Positions 1-8,248 of a stretch of 64,000 nt of DNA are shown here, piece by piece. The notes under the pieces are model-generated. The model had not been told where the DNA came from. It made no database searches and worked only from the letters and a program-made list of their open reading frames with translations. The position numbers were made by a program, and so were the translations under genes. The stretch comes from Sorangium cellulosum (GTDB lineage Bacteria > Myxococcota_A > Polyangia > Polyangiales > Polyangiaceae). The stretch lies in contig NZ_CP012670.1 of the NCBI RefSeq assembly GCF_004135735.1, positions 7,270,501 to 7,334,500 of the forward strand, given 5' to 3'. Position 1 is the first letter of the stretch. Every line of letters begins with the position of its first letter.

Positions 1-1
1 G

Positions 2-154
2 GGCCAGCGGAACGGCTACAAGGGCACCGGGCTCGGCCTGGCCATCGCCCGGGAGCTCGTGGTGGCGCACGGCGGGACCCTCGGCGTGGACAGCCGCGTG
101 GGCGAGGGGAGCACCTTCCGGTTCACGATCCCCGTGGGCGACGTCGAGCGCTGA
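2..154 (+). CDS. Sensor histidine kinase, C-terminal fragment
   Basis: Partial gene entering from the left edge. The 50 visible residues are the end of a HATPase_c domain: the G2 ATP-lid motif GTGLGLAIARELV, then the AHGG and GEGSTFRF strands usual at the very end of histidine kinases, then a TGA stop. It would be the ATP-binding part of a membrane or cytosolic two-component sensor. The sensory domains and phosphorylated His lie outside the window, so its signal and partner cannot be named. No response-regulator gene follows it directly. Confidence 0.9.
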   Translation, partial: GQRNGYKGTGLGLAIARELVVAHGGTLGVDSRVGEGSTFRFTIPVGDVER

Positions 155-259
155 GCCCGGGCCGGCCGGGAGACGTCGGGGGCCGCGCCCCCGACGCGGA
201 GAGGGAGGAGTGGACGATCGATCGCGCCGGCCCCAGGGGGTCCCTCCGGAGGACGAAGC

Positions 260-517
260 ATGGCGAGCGAGAGGACGCAGGACCAGCTCGGTAGCGAGCG
301 CCCGGAGCACGAGGTCAGCGAGGAGAAACGGCCCGCGTCGCAGGCGGACGTGCCCGGCGTGCGCGGGCCGATCACCTCGTCCGGCGAGCGGGAGGACGCG
401 CCATCGGGCGAGGTCGAGACCTGGGGCAGCGAGGGGGGCGCCGGCACCTACGAGGGGGGGCCGGTCGTGTCGGACACGAAGCTGCCGCCGGGGCGCTCGG
501 GCCGCAGACCGGCGTGA
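260..517 (+). CDS. Small acidic hydrophilic protein, unknown
   Basis: 85 codons with a GGAGG ribosome-binding site about 6 bases before the ATG (around 247-252). The protein is rich in Glu, Gly, Ser and Pro, with no hydrophobic stretch and no Cys, so it is probably cytosolic and largely disordered. I recognise no family. It follows the histidine kinase by about 100 bases on the same strand and may share its transcript. A longer overlapping frame starting at 210 is Arg-rich and looks like a shadow. Confidence 0.6.
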   Translation: MASERTQDQLGSERPEHEVSEEKRPASQADVPGVRGPITSSGEREDAPSGEVETWGSEGGAGTYEGGPVVSDTKLPPGRSGRRPA

Positions 518-619
518 TCGCGGCGGTCTGCGCGTGGCCGGGGCGCGCGGAGCGGGCTCGTCGAGGTCGCGGGCGTCGAGCCTCGGGCCCGACGGAGCAG
601 CCCACGGCTGCTGCTGGTA

Positions 620-970
620 TTACAGCGCGGGCCGGGGCGCGCACCGCTTGATGTAATCCGGGCCGGGGCAGCCCTCGTGGGTCAGGACCTCGCCGTCCTT
701 GCACACCACGAGCGCAGCCCGGATGTCGAGGCACCTCCCCGGCCCCGCCTCCACGCACCGATGCTCCGTGGTGGTTCCGAGGGCGCAACCGTCGACCTGC
801 CCCTCGGGGCAGTCGAGCAGCGGCCCCGTGGAGCAGGCGTCCCCCGGCCGGGCGCCGGGCGCCGTCGTCCCCTGCGCCGCTTGCTGGGTCGTGCAGGCGG
901 CGCTCACGGCGAGCGCGAGCGCGGAGAAGAAGAGTTGGCCCCTCCGGGGCGTGCGGCTCCAAGCGTCCAT
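620..970 (-). CDS. Cys-containing lipoprotein, unknown
   Basis: 116 residues. The N-terminus has Arg residues (8-10), a hydrophobic run (about 12-24) and a lipobox-like VSAAC with Cys26, so it is probably a lipoprotein. The mature part has seven further Cys in short spaced pairs such as GDACSTG and RCLDIR, suggesting disulfides in the periplasm or at the surface. Similar small Cys-rich lipoproteins of unknown role are frequent in myxobacteria. No family recognised. Confidence 0.7.
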   Translation of the reverse strand: MDAWSRTPRRGQLFFSALALAVSAACTTQQAAQGTTAPGARPGDACSTGPLLDCPEGQVDGCALGTTTEHRCVEAGPGRCLDIRAALVVCKDGEVLTHEGCPGPDYIKRCAPRPAL

Positions 971-1413
971 GCCGTGGTTCTCCGTGGGTCAGGTCCGGAC
1001 GGGAATCCCCGAGGCAGGTCACCGCCCGGCGCGCCCGGCAGACTACTCCACGAGACGGCGCGCCCCCGGCGCTTTCGCCACCGCCCCCCGGGGGGCGCGC
1101 GGCCGCGAGGATGCCGTGGGCGCAACCTCGGTCAGGTCGGCGGCTCAACCTCGGTCGGCTCGGCTCAACCTGGCTCGGCTCAACCTCGGTCGGCTCGGCG
1201 GCTCAACCTCGGTCGGCTCGGCTCAACCTCGGTCGGCTCGGCTCAACCTCGGTCGGCTCGGCTCAACCTCGGTCGGCTCGGCTCAACCTCGGTCGGCTCG
1301 GCGGCTCGGCTCAACCTCGGTCAGGTCGGCTCGAGGCTCGACGAGCACGTCCACGCTTAAATCCACGCTCGCGTTGGCGGTCGCGCTGGAACACGCGAGG
1401 AGGCACGCGCCGG
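971..1413. other. Gene-free stretch with tandem repeats
   Basis: Between the unknown lipoprotein and the outer-membrane barrel (both minus strand) I see no convincing gene. About half is the 20-bp tandem repeat block listed separately. Frames that run through it read as low-complexity repeats and shift frame because 20 is not a multiple of three. Confidence 0.6.
1122..1335. repeat. Tandem repeat, 20-bp unit
   Basis: About ten exact or near-exact copies of a unit containing GGCTCAACCTCGGTCGG. Most junctions are 20 bp apart, with a few shortened or lengthened units (CGGCGGCTCAACC, TCAACCTGGCTCGG). It lies 3' of the outer-membrane barrel gene and 5' of the small lipoprotein gene. There are no spacers, so it is not a CRISPR array. 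Slipped-strand expansion is the simplest origin. Confidence 0.9.
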
Positions 1414-2055
1414 TCAAAACGCGCCGCCGCCGTGCGCGAGCAGCGCCCAGCTGTCGCCGCCCGTCGGGGTCGCGGAGCCGCGCTCCGCCAGGTCGTCGAA
1501 GAACGCGGGACGGAAATTGAGCCGCGCCCCCAGCTTGACGTTGCGCGTGACGAGCCGCTCCACCCCCGCGCTGATCGGCACCGACAGCGCGAACGCGTCG
1601 CCACCCTCGCCCGCCCAGCCGACGTAGCCCACGCCCGCGACCACGAACGGCTGCACCACCGCCTGGTCGGCGCGCAGGATGTTGTAACGCACCCCCGCGT
1701 CGAGCGACGTCATCACGAGCGCCTCGTCCGTCGTGGCACGCTCGTTCACCGAGCCCGTGTAGTTGCCCTCGATCGCCACGCGCGGCGACAGGGTCCCGGT
1801 CACGCGCACGTTCCAGCTCGGACCGATGCCCGCGGCGCCGCCCACGTAGCCCAGCACGCCCAGGCCGCCCTCGACCGCGATCGTGGGCTCGGGGATGCGC
1901 CGGATGAGCGGCTGATCCGCCGAAGGGACCTCCCCGGTCGGCGGACCGCCGCGCTGGCCCGTCGCCCTCGTGTCCTGCGCGCCCGCTGCCAGCGCGAGCG
2001 TCATCGTGGTAGCGACGGACATTCCCGCCGCCGCGTATCGTAGCGTCCGCATCAT
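1414..2055 (-). CDS. Outer-membrane beta-barrel protein
   Basis: 213 residues from the ATG at 2055, which has a GGAGGGAG ribosome-binding site 3-4 bases upstream. The Sec signal peptide is about residues 1-26 (ending LALAAGAQ). The rest alternates hydrophobic and polar residues in repeated strands (AVEGGLGVLGYVGG, RVAIEGNYTGSV, SLDAGVRYNIL), as in OmpA-like or OMP_b-brl small barrels. It would sit in the outer membrane, perhaps as an eight-stranded barrel. The substrate is unknown. It is divergent from the MNIO cluster at 2277 and shares that intergenic region. Confidence 0.75.
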   Translation of the reverse strand: MMRTLRYAAAGMSVATTMTLALAAGAQDTRATGQRGGPPTGEVPSADQPLIRRIPEPTIAVEGGLGVLGYVGGAAGIGPSWNVRVTGTLSPRVAIEGNYTGSVNERATTDEALVMTSLDAGVRYNILRADQAVVQPFVVAGVGYVGWAGEGGDAFALSVPISAGVERLVTRNVKLGARLNFRPAFFDDLAERGSATPTGGDSWALLAHGGGAF

Positions 2056-2095
2056 CGGTCTCCCTCCGTGGACTGGTTCCGCCTGTGACGCCGGC

Positions 2096-2130
2096 GTGTG
2101 CACACAGTGGGCCACATTTCCCCTGTGCAG
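2096..2130. promoter_or_regulatory. Possible operator in divergent promoter
   Basis: The 221-bp region between the divergent barrel gene and the MNIO precursor gene holds a perfect 10-bp palindrome GTGTGCACAC (2096-2105) and a second half-site-like CTGTGCAG about 20 bases on. Such symmetry could be an operator controlling one or both genes. No promoter boxes are recognisable with confidence, and the regulator is unknown. Confidence 0.25.
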
Positions 2131-2276
2131 CGCGGGCCCGGCCGCCCGCAGTGAGCCGTTGCGGCGGCCCGGCGGGTCTGAGAGAAGCGGCGCTCCGGCC
2201 GCCGCGGAGACACCGGACCCGGCCGCGCCCGTACCGGGCGCTCGGCCATCGAGACGAGAACCAGAGGAGCCACACG

Positions 2277-2729
2277 ATGTTGTCGAAGAAGAGCATCTAC
2301 GAGACCCTCGCCGCGCTGGGCACGGGTGCCATGGTGATGAGCGGCTGCGGCAGCGCGCAGGCGCCGGTGAACGCGGCCGAGGTCCCCGCCGCGCAGGAGA
2401 CACCTCCGGCCGCCCCGGCCGAGGCCACCTCCGGCGACGCCGCCGCGGGCGAGGGCGCCCCCGCGGCCCCGGCCCCCGCAGCCCCGGCCGCCGCGGCCCC
2501 GGCCCCCGCCGCCCCGGCTGCGCCGGCCGCCCCGGCCTCGGCCGACACGCCCACGCCCCCCGCCGACGCGCCGTCGGCGCTGACCGCGCCCCAGGTCGCG
2601 CCCACGGCCACCCCGGCCCCCGCCGCGCCCGGGCCCGCGCCCACGAGCGCCCCGGCCAAGCCCGCCGCGAAGAAGCCGGCCGCCAAGAAGCCCGCCCACG
2701 CGGGCTGCGGCCAGGGCACCTGCGGCTGA
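2277..2729 (+). CDS. Putative MNIO-modified metallophore precursor (BufA/HvfA-like)
   Basis: 150 residues from the ATG at 2277, with GAGGAG upstream. Layout: basic start; a short hydrophobic stretch ending in a lipobox-like MSGC (Cys24); about 100 residues of Ala/Pro/Thr low complexity; a Lys-Pro-Ala segment (KPAAKKPAAKKPA); and a C-terminus AGCGQGTCG with Cys144 and Cys149. The DUF692 and DUF2063 genes follow directly, the order found in bufferin and HvfA-type clusters, where an exported peptide's Cys residues are oxidatively modified to bind copper. I infer that Cys144 and Cys149 are the modified core. The two-Cys core is short and the possible lipid anchor is unusual. It could instead be a structural lipoprotein that happens to neighbour the oxidase. 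Confidence 0.6.
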   Translation: MLSKKSIYETLAALGTGAMVMSGCGSAQAPVNAAEVPAAQETPPAAPAEATSGDAAAGEGAPAAPAPAAPAAAAPAPAAPAAPAAPASADTPTPPADAPSALTAPQVAPTATPAPAAPGPAPTSAPAKPAAKKPAAKKPAHAGCGQGTCG

Positions 2730-2762
2730 CGCGCGTCGGCCGTGCCCGCGGAGGTCCCCCCC

Positions 2763-3635
2763 ATGACCGGCAGCGCGCTCACCGGCGTCGGCCTCGGGCT
2801 CCGGTGGGAGTTCCTCGACGAGGTGCTCGCGGCGGTCGACGCGCTCGACCCGCCCGCGGCGCTGCCCGTCCCCTTCTTCGAGCTCTCCCCCGAGAACTAC
2901 CTGCGCCGCGGCGGCTACTTCCCCGCCGCCATCGAGCGCATCCGGGAGCGCTGCCCGATCCTGACGCACGGGCTCACCCTGTCGGTCGGCGGGCTCGACC
3001 CGTTCGACCCCGGCTACCTGCGCGCCCTCAAGGAGCTCCTCGGGCGGCTCGATCCCCCCTTCCACAGCGATCACCTCTGCTTCTCCGGCGTCGACGGCAG
3101 GATCCTCCACGACCTCCTGCCGCTCCCCCTGACCTCCGCGGCCGCCGCCCACGCCGCGGCCCGCATCCGCGAGGCCGAGGACCGGCTCGAGCGCCCGATG
3201 GCGATCGAGAACATCACCGCCTACCTGGTCCCGGGCCGCGCCGCGATGGACGAGGCCGACTTCCTCGTCGAGGTGCTCGAGCGCGCCGGCTGCGGCCTCC
3301 TGCTCGACGTGAACAACGTCTACGTGAACTCCCGGAACCACGGCTTCGATCCGGCCGCGTTCCTCGAGAAGATCCCGCCCGGGCGCGTCGTCGCGATGCA
3401 CGTCGCCGGGCACGCGTTCTGCGCCGAGGCGGAGCTGCTCATCGACACGCACGGCGCCCCGGTGATCGCGCCCGTGCTCGACCTGCTCGCCCGCGCCGTC
3501 GCGCGGACCGGGCCGGTGCCCGTCGTGCTCGAGCGCGACCACGACGTGCCGCCGCTCGCGGCGCTGCTCGCCGAGGCCGCGGAGGTCGACGCGGCGTACC
3601 GGCGCGGGCTCGCCGCGCGGGAGGCGCGGGCGTGA
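2763..3635 (+). CDS. DUF692 / MNIO multinuclear iron oxidase
   Basis: 290 residues, usual length for DUF692 (MbnB/BufB/HvfB) TIM-barrel enzymes that use two or three non-haem irons to modify Cys in precursor peptides. Conserved features are in order: FFELSPENYL (about 40), HSDHL (His101, His104), MAIEN (Glu149), LLLDVNN (Asp182), HVAGH (His213, His217), DTHG (Asp227, His229) and LERDHD (about 257). These are the expected metal and active-site positions and all look intact. I start at the ATG at 2763 because GGAGGT lies about 7 bases upstream; an in-frame GTG at 2742 is possible. The enzyme is cytosolic, 33 bases after the putative precursor and overlapping the DUF2063 gene by four bases. Confidence 0.93.
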   Translation: MTGSALTGVGLGLRWEFLDEVLAAVDALDPPAALPVPFFELSPENYLRRGGYFPAAIERIRERCPILTHGLTLSVGGLDPFDPGYLRALKELLGRLDPPFHSDHLCFSGVDGRILHDLLPLPLTSAAAAHAAARIREAEDRLERPMAIENITAYLVPGRAAMDEADFLVEVLERAGCGLLLDVNNVYVNSRNHGFDPAAFLEKIPPGRVVAMHVAGHAFCAEAELLIDTHGAPVIAPVLDLLARAVARTGPVPVVLERDHDVPPLAALLAEAAEVDAAYRRGLAAREARA

Positions 3636-4519
3636 GCGCCGCGGAGGGCGCGCCGCCCGAGCTCGCGGCGCTGCAGCGGGCGCTCCAGCGCACCGTGAGC
3701 GCGGAGGACGGCGGCGCCATCGCGGCCGATCCGCGCGCGTGGCTCGAGCGCGCCGGGCTCACGGGGCCGGATCTCGAGGCGATGGCCGCGCTCCCTCCGG
3801 GGCGGCTGCTCCTCTACCGGCGCCTCGTCCGCCGCGGGCTGACGGGCGCGATCCGCGCCGAGATCCCGCGGACCGCGGCGCGGCTCGGCGCGCGGTTCGA
3901 GGCCGACGTCGCCCGCTTCTTCGAGGAGGAGCTGCCCCGCTCGCGCTACCTCCGCGACGTCGCCTTCGAGTTCGTGGCCTTCGCGGCGCCGCGCTGGGCC
4001 GAGGACCCGGACGTGCCCTCGTACCTCGCGGATCTCGCGCGCCACGAGCTCGTCGCGCTCGCGGTGGCGTGCGCCGAGCCGGACGGCGCGGAGACCGTCA
4101 CGCCGGGCGCATCCGGGCCGGGCGCATCCGGGCCGGGCACGTCCGGGCCGGGCGCGTCCGGCGAGGAGCTCTCGCTCGACCGGGGCGCGCGCTTTCAGCG
4201 GGCCGCCACGCTCGTGCGCCACGAGCACGCGGTCCACCGGCTGTCGGCCGACGAGGCGGCGCGCGACGTCCCCGCGCGGGAGCCGGTGAGCTTGCTCGCG
4301 TACCGCGACGCCGAGCACGAGGTCCGCTACCTCGAGCTCACGCCGCTCGCGGCCGAGATCCTCGGCCGCCTCCTCGCCGGCGAGGCGCTCGGGGAGGCCG
4401 TGGTCGCGGGCTGCGCTGCGCAGGAGCACCCGGTCGACGGCCCGGTGCTGGAGAGCACCGCGGCGCTCCTCGGCGATCTCGCCGAGCGCGGGGTGCTCCT
4501 CGGGCCGTCTCCGCGCTGA
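3632..4519 (+). CDS. DUF2063 partner protein of the MNIO enzyme
   Basis: 295 residues. The GTG start overlaps the stop of the DUF692 gene (GTGA), implying translational coupling. The N-terminal 130 residues are the helical DUF2063 domain (LQRALQRTVS..., YRRLVRRGL..., FFEEELPRSRYLRDVAFEF), the recognition partner of MNIO enzymes thought to present the precursor. The C-terminal part resembles the winged-helix-like half of BufC/HvfC (LLAYRDAEHEVRYLELTPLAAEILGRLLAGE). A Gly-Ala-Ser-Pro-rich repeat loop (GASGPGASGPGTSGPG, about 155-172) separates the halves, a local expansion. It is the last gene of the cluster. Confidence 0.85.
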   Translation: MSAAEGAPPELAALQRALQRTVSAEDGGAIAADPRAWLERAGLTGPDLEAMAALPPGRLLLYRRLVRRGLTGAIRAEIPRTAARLGARFEADVARFFEEELPRSRYLRDVAFEFVAFAAPRWAEDPDVPSYLADLARHELVALAVACAEPDGAETVTPGASGPGASGPGTSGPGASGEELSLDRGARFQRAATLVRHEHAVHRLSADEAARDVPAREPVSLLAYRDAEHEVRYLELTPLAAEILGRLLAGEALGEAVVAGCAAQEHPVDGPVLESTAALLGDLAERGVLLGPSPR

Positions 4520-4570
4520 TCTCCGGCCCGTGGAGGGGGTTGCCCGCCCGGGGCCGGCAGCGGCCACGCC

Positions 4571-4690
4571 CTCCGGAGCACGCGCGGCCGCGCTTGCTCC
4601 GCGGCGCCCCCTCCGGAACAAGCGCGGCCGCGCTTGCTCCGCGGCGCCCCCTCCGGAACAAGCGCGGCCGCGCTTGCTCCGCGGCGCCGC
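4571..4690. repeat. Three tandem 40-bp palindromic units
   Basis: Three consecutive 40-bp units at 4571, 4611 and 4651. Each carries CAAGCGCGGCCGCGCTTG inside a longer near-perfect palindrome of about 26 bp bounded by GGAAC/GCTCC. Copies 2 and 3 differ only at the end and copy 1 has a few changes. The block sits between the stop of the DUF2063 gene and the lactonase gene, both plus strand. In RNA it would form three strong hairpins, so it may act as a terminator or transcript stabiliser, though no T-run follows. It contains NotI-type GCGGCCGC sites. Confidence 0.85.
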
Positions 4691-4703
4691 CCGGGGGTAA
4701 CGC

Positions 4704-6068
4704 ATGGCCGTGGTGATGGCAGATCGACCCGTGCAACGCACCCTCGTCTGGCTGGCGGCCGGCCTGTGGCTCGGCTGCGGCGGCTCCGGCGCCGGCGCCG
4801 CGGGACACGGGCCCCTGGCGGGCGCCTCCGGCGGCGGGGGTGACAGCGGCCATCCGGGCAGCGGTACGGGCGGCGGCAGCAGCGCGGGCGGCGGCGACAC
4901 CGGCGCCGGCGCGGGAGGCAGCGGAATGGGAAGCACCGGCGTGGGCGGCAGCGGCGAGGAGAGCACCGGCGCGGGCGGCGGCGGGGAAGGCACCGGCGCG
5001 GGCGGCGGCGCCTCGGCGCCCGCGCCCTTCGTCTATGTCGGGGGCCATCGAGGCATCTTCGTCTTCCGCCTGGACGAGTCCGATGGATCGCTCTCCGCCG
5101 TGGAGGGCCCGCTCGACGCCGAGATGAACCCGACCTTCCTCGCCGTCGACCCGGCGCACCGGCGCCTCTTCGCGGTCAACGAGCTGGGCGAGGTGGACGG
5201 CGAGAGGTCGGGCGCGGTGAGCGCGTACCGGATCGACCCGGCGGACGGGACGCTCACGTTCCTCAACAGGGTCTCCTCGAAGGGCGCTGGGCCTGCCCAC
5301 CTCTCCGTGGATCGCGCCGGCCGCTTCGTCCTCGTCGCCAACTACGGCGGGGGCACGGCGGCGGTGCTCCCCATCGGCCAGGACGGCGCGCTCGGCCAGG
5401 CGGTCTCCGAGGCGGTCTTCCCGGGCCGCCTGCCGAGGTCGCATCAGATCGTGACCGCCCCGTCGAACCGGTTCGCGTTCGTCACCAACCTCGGGCTCGA
5501 CACGATAGCCCAGCTCACCTTCGATCCGGACACGGGCCAGATGGCGCCCAACGATCCGCCGGCCCTCTCCCTCCCTCCGGGCACGACCCCCCGGCACCTC
5601 GACTTTCACCCGAGCCGGACGCTCGCCTACGTGATCCACGAGTCCTCCGACGCGATCACCACGCTGGGCTACGACCCGCAAAAGGGCACGCTCTCCGCCC
5701 TGTCCACCGTCTCGACGCTCCCGGACGGCGTGAGCGGCCTGGCGAACACCTGCGCCGAGATCCAGGTGGCCCCCACGGGCAAGTTCGTTTACGGGTCGAA
5801 TCGAGGCCACGACAGCATCGCGATCTTCGCGATCGACGCCGGGACCGGAGCGCTCACCGCCGTCGGCCACCAGCCGACCCAGGGGAAGACGCCGCGCCAT
5901 TTCCAGCTCTCGCCGGCGGGCAAGCTGCTGCTCGTCGCGAACCAGGACTCCGACAGCATCGTCGCGTTTCACGTGGACGAGACGACAGGCGCCCTCGAGC
6001 CGACCGGCCGCGTCACCGAGGTACCCCGGCCGACGTACGTGGGGATCGTGGCGCCGTCGGGCCGGTGA
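4704..6068 (+). CDS. Lactonase-family beta-propeller lipoprotein
   Basis: 454 residues. A signal with lipobox-like LWLGC (Cys25) is followed by a Gly/Ser/Ala linker (about 28-105), then a seven-bladed propeller of the lactonase (6-phosphogluconolactonase-like, PF10282) family. Blades repeat patterns such as FVYVGGHRGIFVFRLDE, PTFLAVDPAHRRLFAVNEL, KFVYGSNRGHDSIAIF and LLLVANQDSDSIVAF. It should be anchored at the cell surface or in the periplasm, so a cytosolic pentose-phosphate role is unlikely. Substrate not predictable. The ribosome-binding site is weak (GGGGGTAA). Confidence 0.85.
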   Translation: MAVVMADRPVQRTLVWLAAGLWLGCGGSGAGAAGHGPLAGASGGGGDSGHPGSGTGGGSSAGGGDTGAGAGGSGMGSTGVGGSGEESTGAGGGGEGTGAGGGASAPAPFVYVGGHRGIFVFRLDESDGSLSAVEGPLDAEMNPTFLAVDPAHRRLFAVNELGEVDGERSGAVSAYRIDPADGTLTFLNRVSSKGAGPAHLSVDRAGRFVLVANYGGGTAAVLPIGQDGALGQAVSEAVFPGRLPRSHQIVTAPSNRFAFVTNLGLDTIAQLTFDPDTGQMAPNDPPALSLPPGTTPRHLDFHPSRTLAYVIHESSDAITTLGYDPQKGTLSALSTVSTLPDGVSGLANTCAEIQVAPTGKFVYGSNRGHDSIAIFAIDAGTGALTAVGHQPTQGKTPRHFQLSPAGKLLLVANQDSDSIVAFHVDETTGALEPTGRVTEVPRPTYVGIVAPSGR

Positions 6069-6211
6069 GCGCGTCGACCGGATCGCCGTCGCCCTGCCCC
6101 CCCTCGAGCCCAGCGCCCGCTCCCCCTCCGCGAGCCTCGTACCAGCGTCCGTCGCCCGCGGCGCCGGAGGGGGCGCGCGGCGCCTCGGCCTCGCGCGCGC
6201 CCCGCGACGAG

Positions 6212-6487
6212 CTACTCGTCGCTGGGTGAACAGTGCACCACGTCGGCGTCATAGGCGTCGCACAAGTTCTCACACAACTCAGCGCCTTCCCAGCAGCACC
6301 CGGCGCTCGAGCACCCTTGCGCGTCTCCGTCTATCCCGTTGCTGCACACGACGAAATAAGGAGGGCACTCGGACTCCGCTTCGCAGGCTTGCCCGCAGTC
6401 ACCGCACCCGCCGGCGCCCGCCGTGACGAGGACCTGCATGACCATCACGACGAACACCGCAGACAGCGAGAATCGCGCCAGTTTCAA
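6212..6487 (-). CDS. Small Cys-rich secreted protein or lipoprotein
   Basis: 91 residues from a TTG at 6487, chosen because GGGAGGGGG lies 5 bases upstream and a clean signal sequence follows (about residues 5-23, hydrophobic with VVMVMQVLV). The mature part starts GAGGCGDCGQACEAESEC and has about a dozen Cys, probably disulfide-bonded. Longer readings to 6634 add only Arg-rich sequence without a ribosome-binding site. Family unknown. It lies near another Cys-rich lipoprotein gene on the same strand. Confidence 0.6.
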   Translation of the reverse strand: MKLARFSLSAVFVVMVMQVLVTAGAGGCGDCGQACEAESECPPYFVVCSNGIDGDAQGCSSAGCCWEGAELCENLCDAYDADVVHCSPSDE

Positions 6488-6648
6488 GGTGCCCCCTCCC
6501 GAAGCGCTCGCCGTTGGCCGTCGAGCCCGCCCCTCATCGCGTCCGCATCGACCTCTCGTGCCGTCCCGCCGCCGCTCGTCTCCTCCACGTGATCGCCTGA
6601 ACCCGCGGAGGGCATGCCCGGCAGCGGGGCCCACGGCGGCCGCACCCG

Positions 6649-7686
6649 TCAGCGGATGAAGACGGCCTCATCCGACTGACAGCAGAAGAACGACTCGCCC
6701 CTCGGCCTCACGTCACCCGTGGGCACGCCGCCACGCGCGGCGCACGAGCCTGGCTCGTCCTCGATCCACTGCGCGTCCAGGCTCGCCAGCCGCAGGCCCG
6801 GCCCCGTGACGCACTTCGGGCCGGCGAGCGTCACCGTCACCGCGTCGAGGACCCGCCCGCAACTGCGGTCCTCGTAGGCCGACACCAGCGCGACACACCT
6901 GCTGCCGTGAGCCGGGCCGCACTCGCACCGCGTGCAGCCGCGCGTGTCGTCGAAGCCTCGAAAGAACGTGCGCATCTCGGGGTACGCCGCCGGGCAACGC
7001 GGGGCGCCCTCGCCGAGATAGTGGATGCACACCGTGAAGTCCGGATGTCGCGACGCGAGCCACGCGACGCAGGTCGCGTCCAGGTCCGAGTCGGCGCGCT
7101 CCCCCTCGACGCCGGCGCAGCCGCGCGCGCGCTCGCCCCACGGCGCGGGTAGATCGCGCGGCTCTCCTGCGCGCTCGTCCACCACCTCGCAGGCGCTCAC
7201 CGTCGGCGCCGGGATGCGGAGCGAGCCGATCTCCCCCGGGGCCGCGGCGGCCGGCGCCGCACACGCGCCGTCCCACCCCGCGGGCGCGTCGAACGACATG
7301 GATCCCGGCCCGTCGCACGCGGCCGAGGAGCTCCCTTCGAGGGCCCGGGGCAGCTCGCAGGACGGCCCGGAGCACCTGCAGGGAGGACACGCGTGCGCGC
7401 GATCGAAGCCGCCGTAGCCATCGAACACGCGTTCAGGCGCCTCCTTCGGGCACTCCGGCACGGACGCCTCATCCCCCGGCGATCCCATCCAGAAGAGGAT
7501 GGGATCGCCGAAGCCGGGGGGCGGCGGGGCCGTCACGCACGGGTCTATACTTCCGTAGAGGTCCAGGCCGGGGTATGGGTCCTCATCCGTGCTCAACATG
7601 ATTTTTCCGGCCGTCCAGCAGCCCGCGACGCTCCCGAGGGCAGCGACGGCGAGCGCCGTCCCGGCCCGACGCTTCTTCATGATCAT
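6649..7686 (-). CDS. Cys-rich lipoprotein, unknown
   Basis: 345 residues from the ATG at 7686, preceded by GGAGAAGG. Signal MIMKKRRAG with lipobox-like SVAGC (Cys23). The exported part has about 20 Cys, including two similar modules, ACPPCRCSGPSCELP (about 100) and GCTRCECGPAHGSRC (about 245), each followed by a stretch on elemental composition or value-like beta strands. This two-copy Cys-cluster arrangement occurs in myxobacterial surface lipoproteins of unknown function. A second start at the Met of MKKRRA is possible. It reads towards the small Cys-rich gene at 6487. Confidence 0.75.
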   Translation of the reverse strand: MIMKKRRAGTALAVAALGSVAGCWTAGKIMLSTDEDPYPGLDLYGSIDPCVTAPPPPGFGDPILFWMGSPGDEASVPECPKEAPERVFDGYGGFDRAHACPPCRCSGPSCELPRALEGSSSAACDGPGSMSFDAPAGWDGACAAPAAAAPGEIGSLRIPAPTVSACEVVDERAGEPRDLPAPWGERARGCAGVEGERADSDLDATCVAWLASRHPDFTVCIHYLGEGAPRCPAAYPEMRTFFRGFDDTRGCTRCECGPAHGSRCVALVSAYEDRSCGRVLDAVTVTLAGPKCVTGPGLRLASLDAQWIEDEPGSCAARGGVPTGDVRPRGESFFCCQSDEAVFIR

Positions 7687-8248
7687 AGGCCTTCTCCGGC
7701 TCGGATCGGCGCCGCTCTCTGACACGGTGTCTTCGCGCGACGCCGATCGCCGCGGCCCCGCCGGGATCTCCCCGCTTGTTCAGGCACGTTGACGAGGCGA
7801 TCCCCCCGGGGCGCGCAGCGCTGGCGACGCTCCAGAGCGAAAGAGCGCCCGCACTCCGATCTCATACTTGTATCGACCCATGCAGGAAAGTCCAATCTTG
7901 CGCGCAGGCTCGACGATCCGAGGCATTCCATCGGGCGCGAATGAATTCTCATTTTTTCTGCAACTCATATGGCAACCTTGCGAGAGTCCGTGTTTGGGCA
8001 GAAGCGCCTGTGAATATCTGGCGTTCTCCCTGGGCGGATCGGTCGGGTCGACGGGTCCCGGCGGCCGTGTAGCCACCGCATGGGCCGGGCGGCTGCGCGC
8101 TGCCCGGCGCGCGCAGGGCAGCCGGTGGCGTCGAGGCGGGCGTCACCGAGCTCGACGGCGCCGTGCTCCCCGACCGCTCGGCGTCAGCCCGGGCCCCTGG
8201 CGCCGCCGCAGGCCACGCGCGACCTGCGGAGCGCGCACCGGGCAACTC
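7687..8248. other. Gene-poor stretch, locally lower GC
   Basis: No gene is supported. Around 7855-8010 base composition drops noticeably (TCTCATACTTGTATCG, CTCATTTTTTCTGC), and frames across it have mixed codon use on both strands. It may hold the promoter of the lipoprotein gene at 7686 or decayed sequence. I see no clear hairpin or repeat. Confidence 0.5.

Noticed and set aside
1122..1335. Possible CRISPR array
   Set aside because: Units follow one another without spacers, so it is a simple tandem repeat.
4571..4690. Possible CRISPR or tRNA cluster
   Set aside because: Palindromes are adjacent and identical with no spacers, and no cloverleaf forms.
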